A stretch of DNA of 5,116 nt from Anaerolineales bacterium (lineage in GTDB: Bacteria > Chloroflexota > Anaerolineae > Anaerolineales > Villigracilaceae). Made by a program: the position numbers and the translations under genes. How positions within the stretch are numbered: the stretch's first letter is position 1; each line of letters begins with the position of its first letter. Shown piece by piece: positions 4,760 through 5,116 of the stretch. Where the stretch lies: assembly GCA_016789205.1 (NCBI GenBank), contig JAEURF010000130.1, forward strand, positions 1-5,116. The letters run 5' to 3'. The notes under the pieces were generated by a model, which saw only the letters and a program-made list of their open reading frames with translations, ran no database searches and was not told the DNA's origin.

Positions 4760-5116
4760 ATGCGAAAATTGAAAAAAGAAAAAAAGGAAGAGGAAGAAAC
4801 CCGTCCATTCGCAGGAATGCGGAAAATGAAGCAAGCCGTAGCCGGGATAGATATTGGGTCACAAGAGATTGTCGTGTGTATAGAAAGAGACGGGACACAA
4901 ATCGTACGAACGTTTGGGAGTTACACAGTCGATTTACAAGCCATCAGCCAATGGCTATTAGAAAACGGGACAAAAAGCGTAGCCATGGAAAGCACCGGCG
5001 TATACTGGATCGCCTTGTTTGAAGAGTTAGAAAGCAAAGGATTCGAATGTAAACTCATCAGCTCTCGCTCGATTCGCAGAGTGCCAGGACGAAAAAGCGA
5101 CGTGCTGGATAGCCAA
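4760..5116 (+). CDS. IS110-family DEDD transposase, element B, N-terminal 119 residues (runs off window)
   Basis: N-terminal RuvC-like domain of an IS110 recombinase. All four acidic residues are present: D31 in VAGIDIGSQEIVV, E77 in VAMESTGVYW, and D114 and D117 in GRKSDVLDSQ. The motif set and the string LFEELESKGFECKLISS fit a subgroup different from element A's enzyme. The start is ATG 4760, placed 5 nt after AGGAG (4750-4754), which adds a very basic and acidic N-terminal tail (KLKKEKKEEEE) before the catalytic fold; ATG 4817 and ATG 4826 are possible later starts but lack comparable ribosome binding sites. The C-terminal Transposase_20 domain with its serine lies outside the window, so intactness cannot be judged. 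Confidence 0.93.
   Translation, partial: MRKLKKEKKEEEETRPFAGMRKMKQAVAGIDIGSQEIVVCIERDGTQIVRTFGSYTVDLQAISQWLLENGTKSVAMESTGVYWIALFEELESKGFECKLISSRSIRRVPGRKSDVLDSQ

Larger units (their letters stand above)
4528..5116 (+). mobile_element. second, distinct IS110-family element (element B), left part only
   Basis: The left boundary is inferred from where attC-3 stops matching a full attC (between 4526 and 4532). The element has a leader of about 230 nt without a gene and then an IS110 transposase that continues beyond the window. Leader and transposase are unrelated in sequence to those of element A, so this is a different IS rather than a second copy. It lies in the same orientation relative to its attC as element A. 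The stretch from 4376 to 4759 holds no gene; it consists of attC-3 and this leader. Confidence 0.7.

Noticed and set aside
1..5116. CRISPR array, tRNA, rRNA, integron integrase or replication origin
   Set aside because: No regularly spaced repeats, no cloverleaf or rRNA sequence, no tyrosine-recombinase motifs and no clustered iterons were seen.

Overview
The window looks like an accessory region of a bacterial chromosome, most likely from the Chloroflexota (Anaerolineae-like). That assignment is inference from the style of the genes and of the intergenic attC-like repeats; no marker gene is present. It holds the 5' part of a polyprenyl-phosphate glycan-1-phosphate transferase gene, a hypothetical gene, a complete IS110-family element, two genes separated by integron-type attC sites, and the first third of a second, different IS110-family element.

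Layout. Minus strand 549 to 1: a MraY/WecA/WbpL-type membrane transferase, cut by the window edge. Minus strand 1260 to 577: an unrecognised charged protein whose 5' end was replaced by the IS. Plus strand about 1253-2424: IS110 element A, 1172 bp, with a DEDD transposase (1419-2366) and a structured leader (1267-1391). Minus strand 4420 to 2423: remains of an integron cassette array. A truncated attC-3 (4414-4531) is followed by a membrane-protein cassette (4375-3857), an intact attC-2 (3679-3800), a lipoprotein cassette (3624-2536) and a half attC-1 (2423-2440). Plus strand from about 4528: IS110 element B, with a long leader and a transposase from 4760 that runs off the window.

The most interesting content is the leader of element A. 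It folds into two bulged hairpins with the architecture of an IS110 bridge RNA. In the second hairpin, one side of the loop (ACAGTTG) is identical to the element's right end and the other side (ATACTAG) is the exact reverse complement of its left end plus a CT core. In the first hairpin, CGTGCAG is the exact reverse complement of the target half retained at the right junction, and that half is an attC site. Joining the two ends in a circle would put TTGACT exactly 17 bp from TATCAT, just upstream of the RNA. The window therefore shows an apparent RNA-guided IS aimed at integron attC sites. A second, unrelated IS110 has its left end at the same spot of another attC. No integron integrase is visible here.

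The left flank of element A does not match the predicted left target guide. It repeats 14 bp of the element's right end, which points to a later rearrangement or an atypical insertion that removed the rest of attC-1 and the start of the neighbouring gene.
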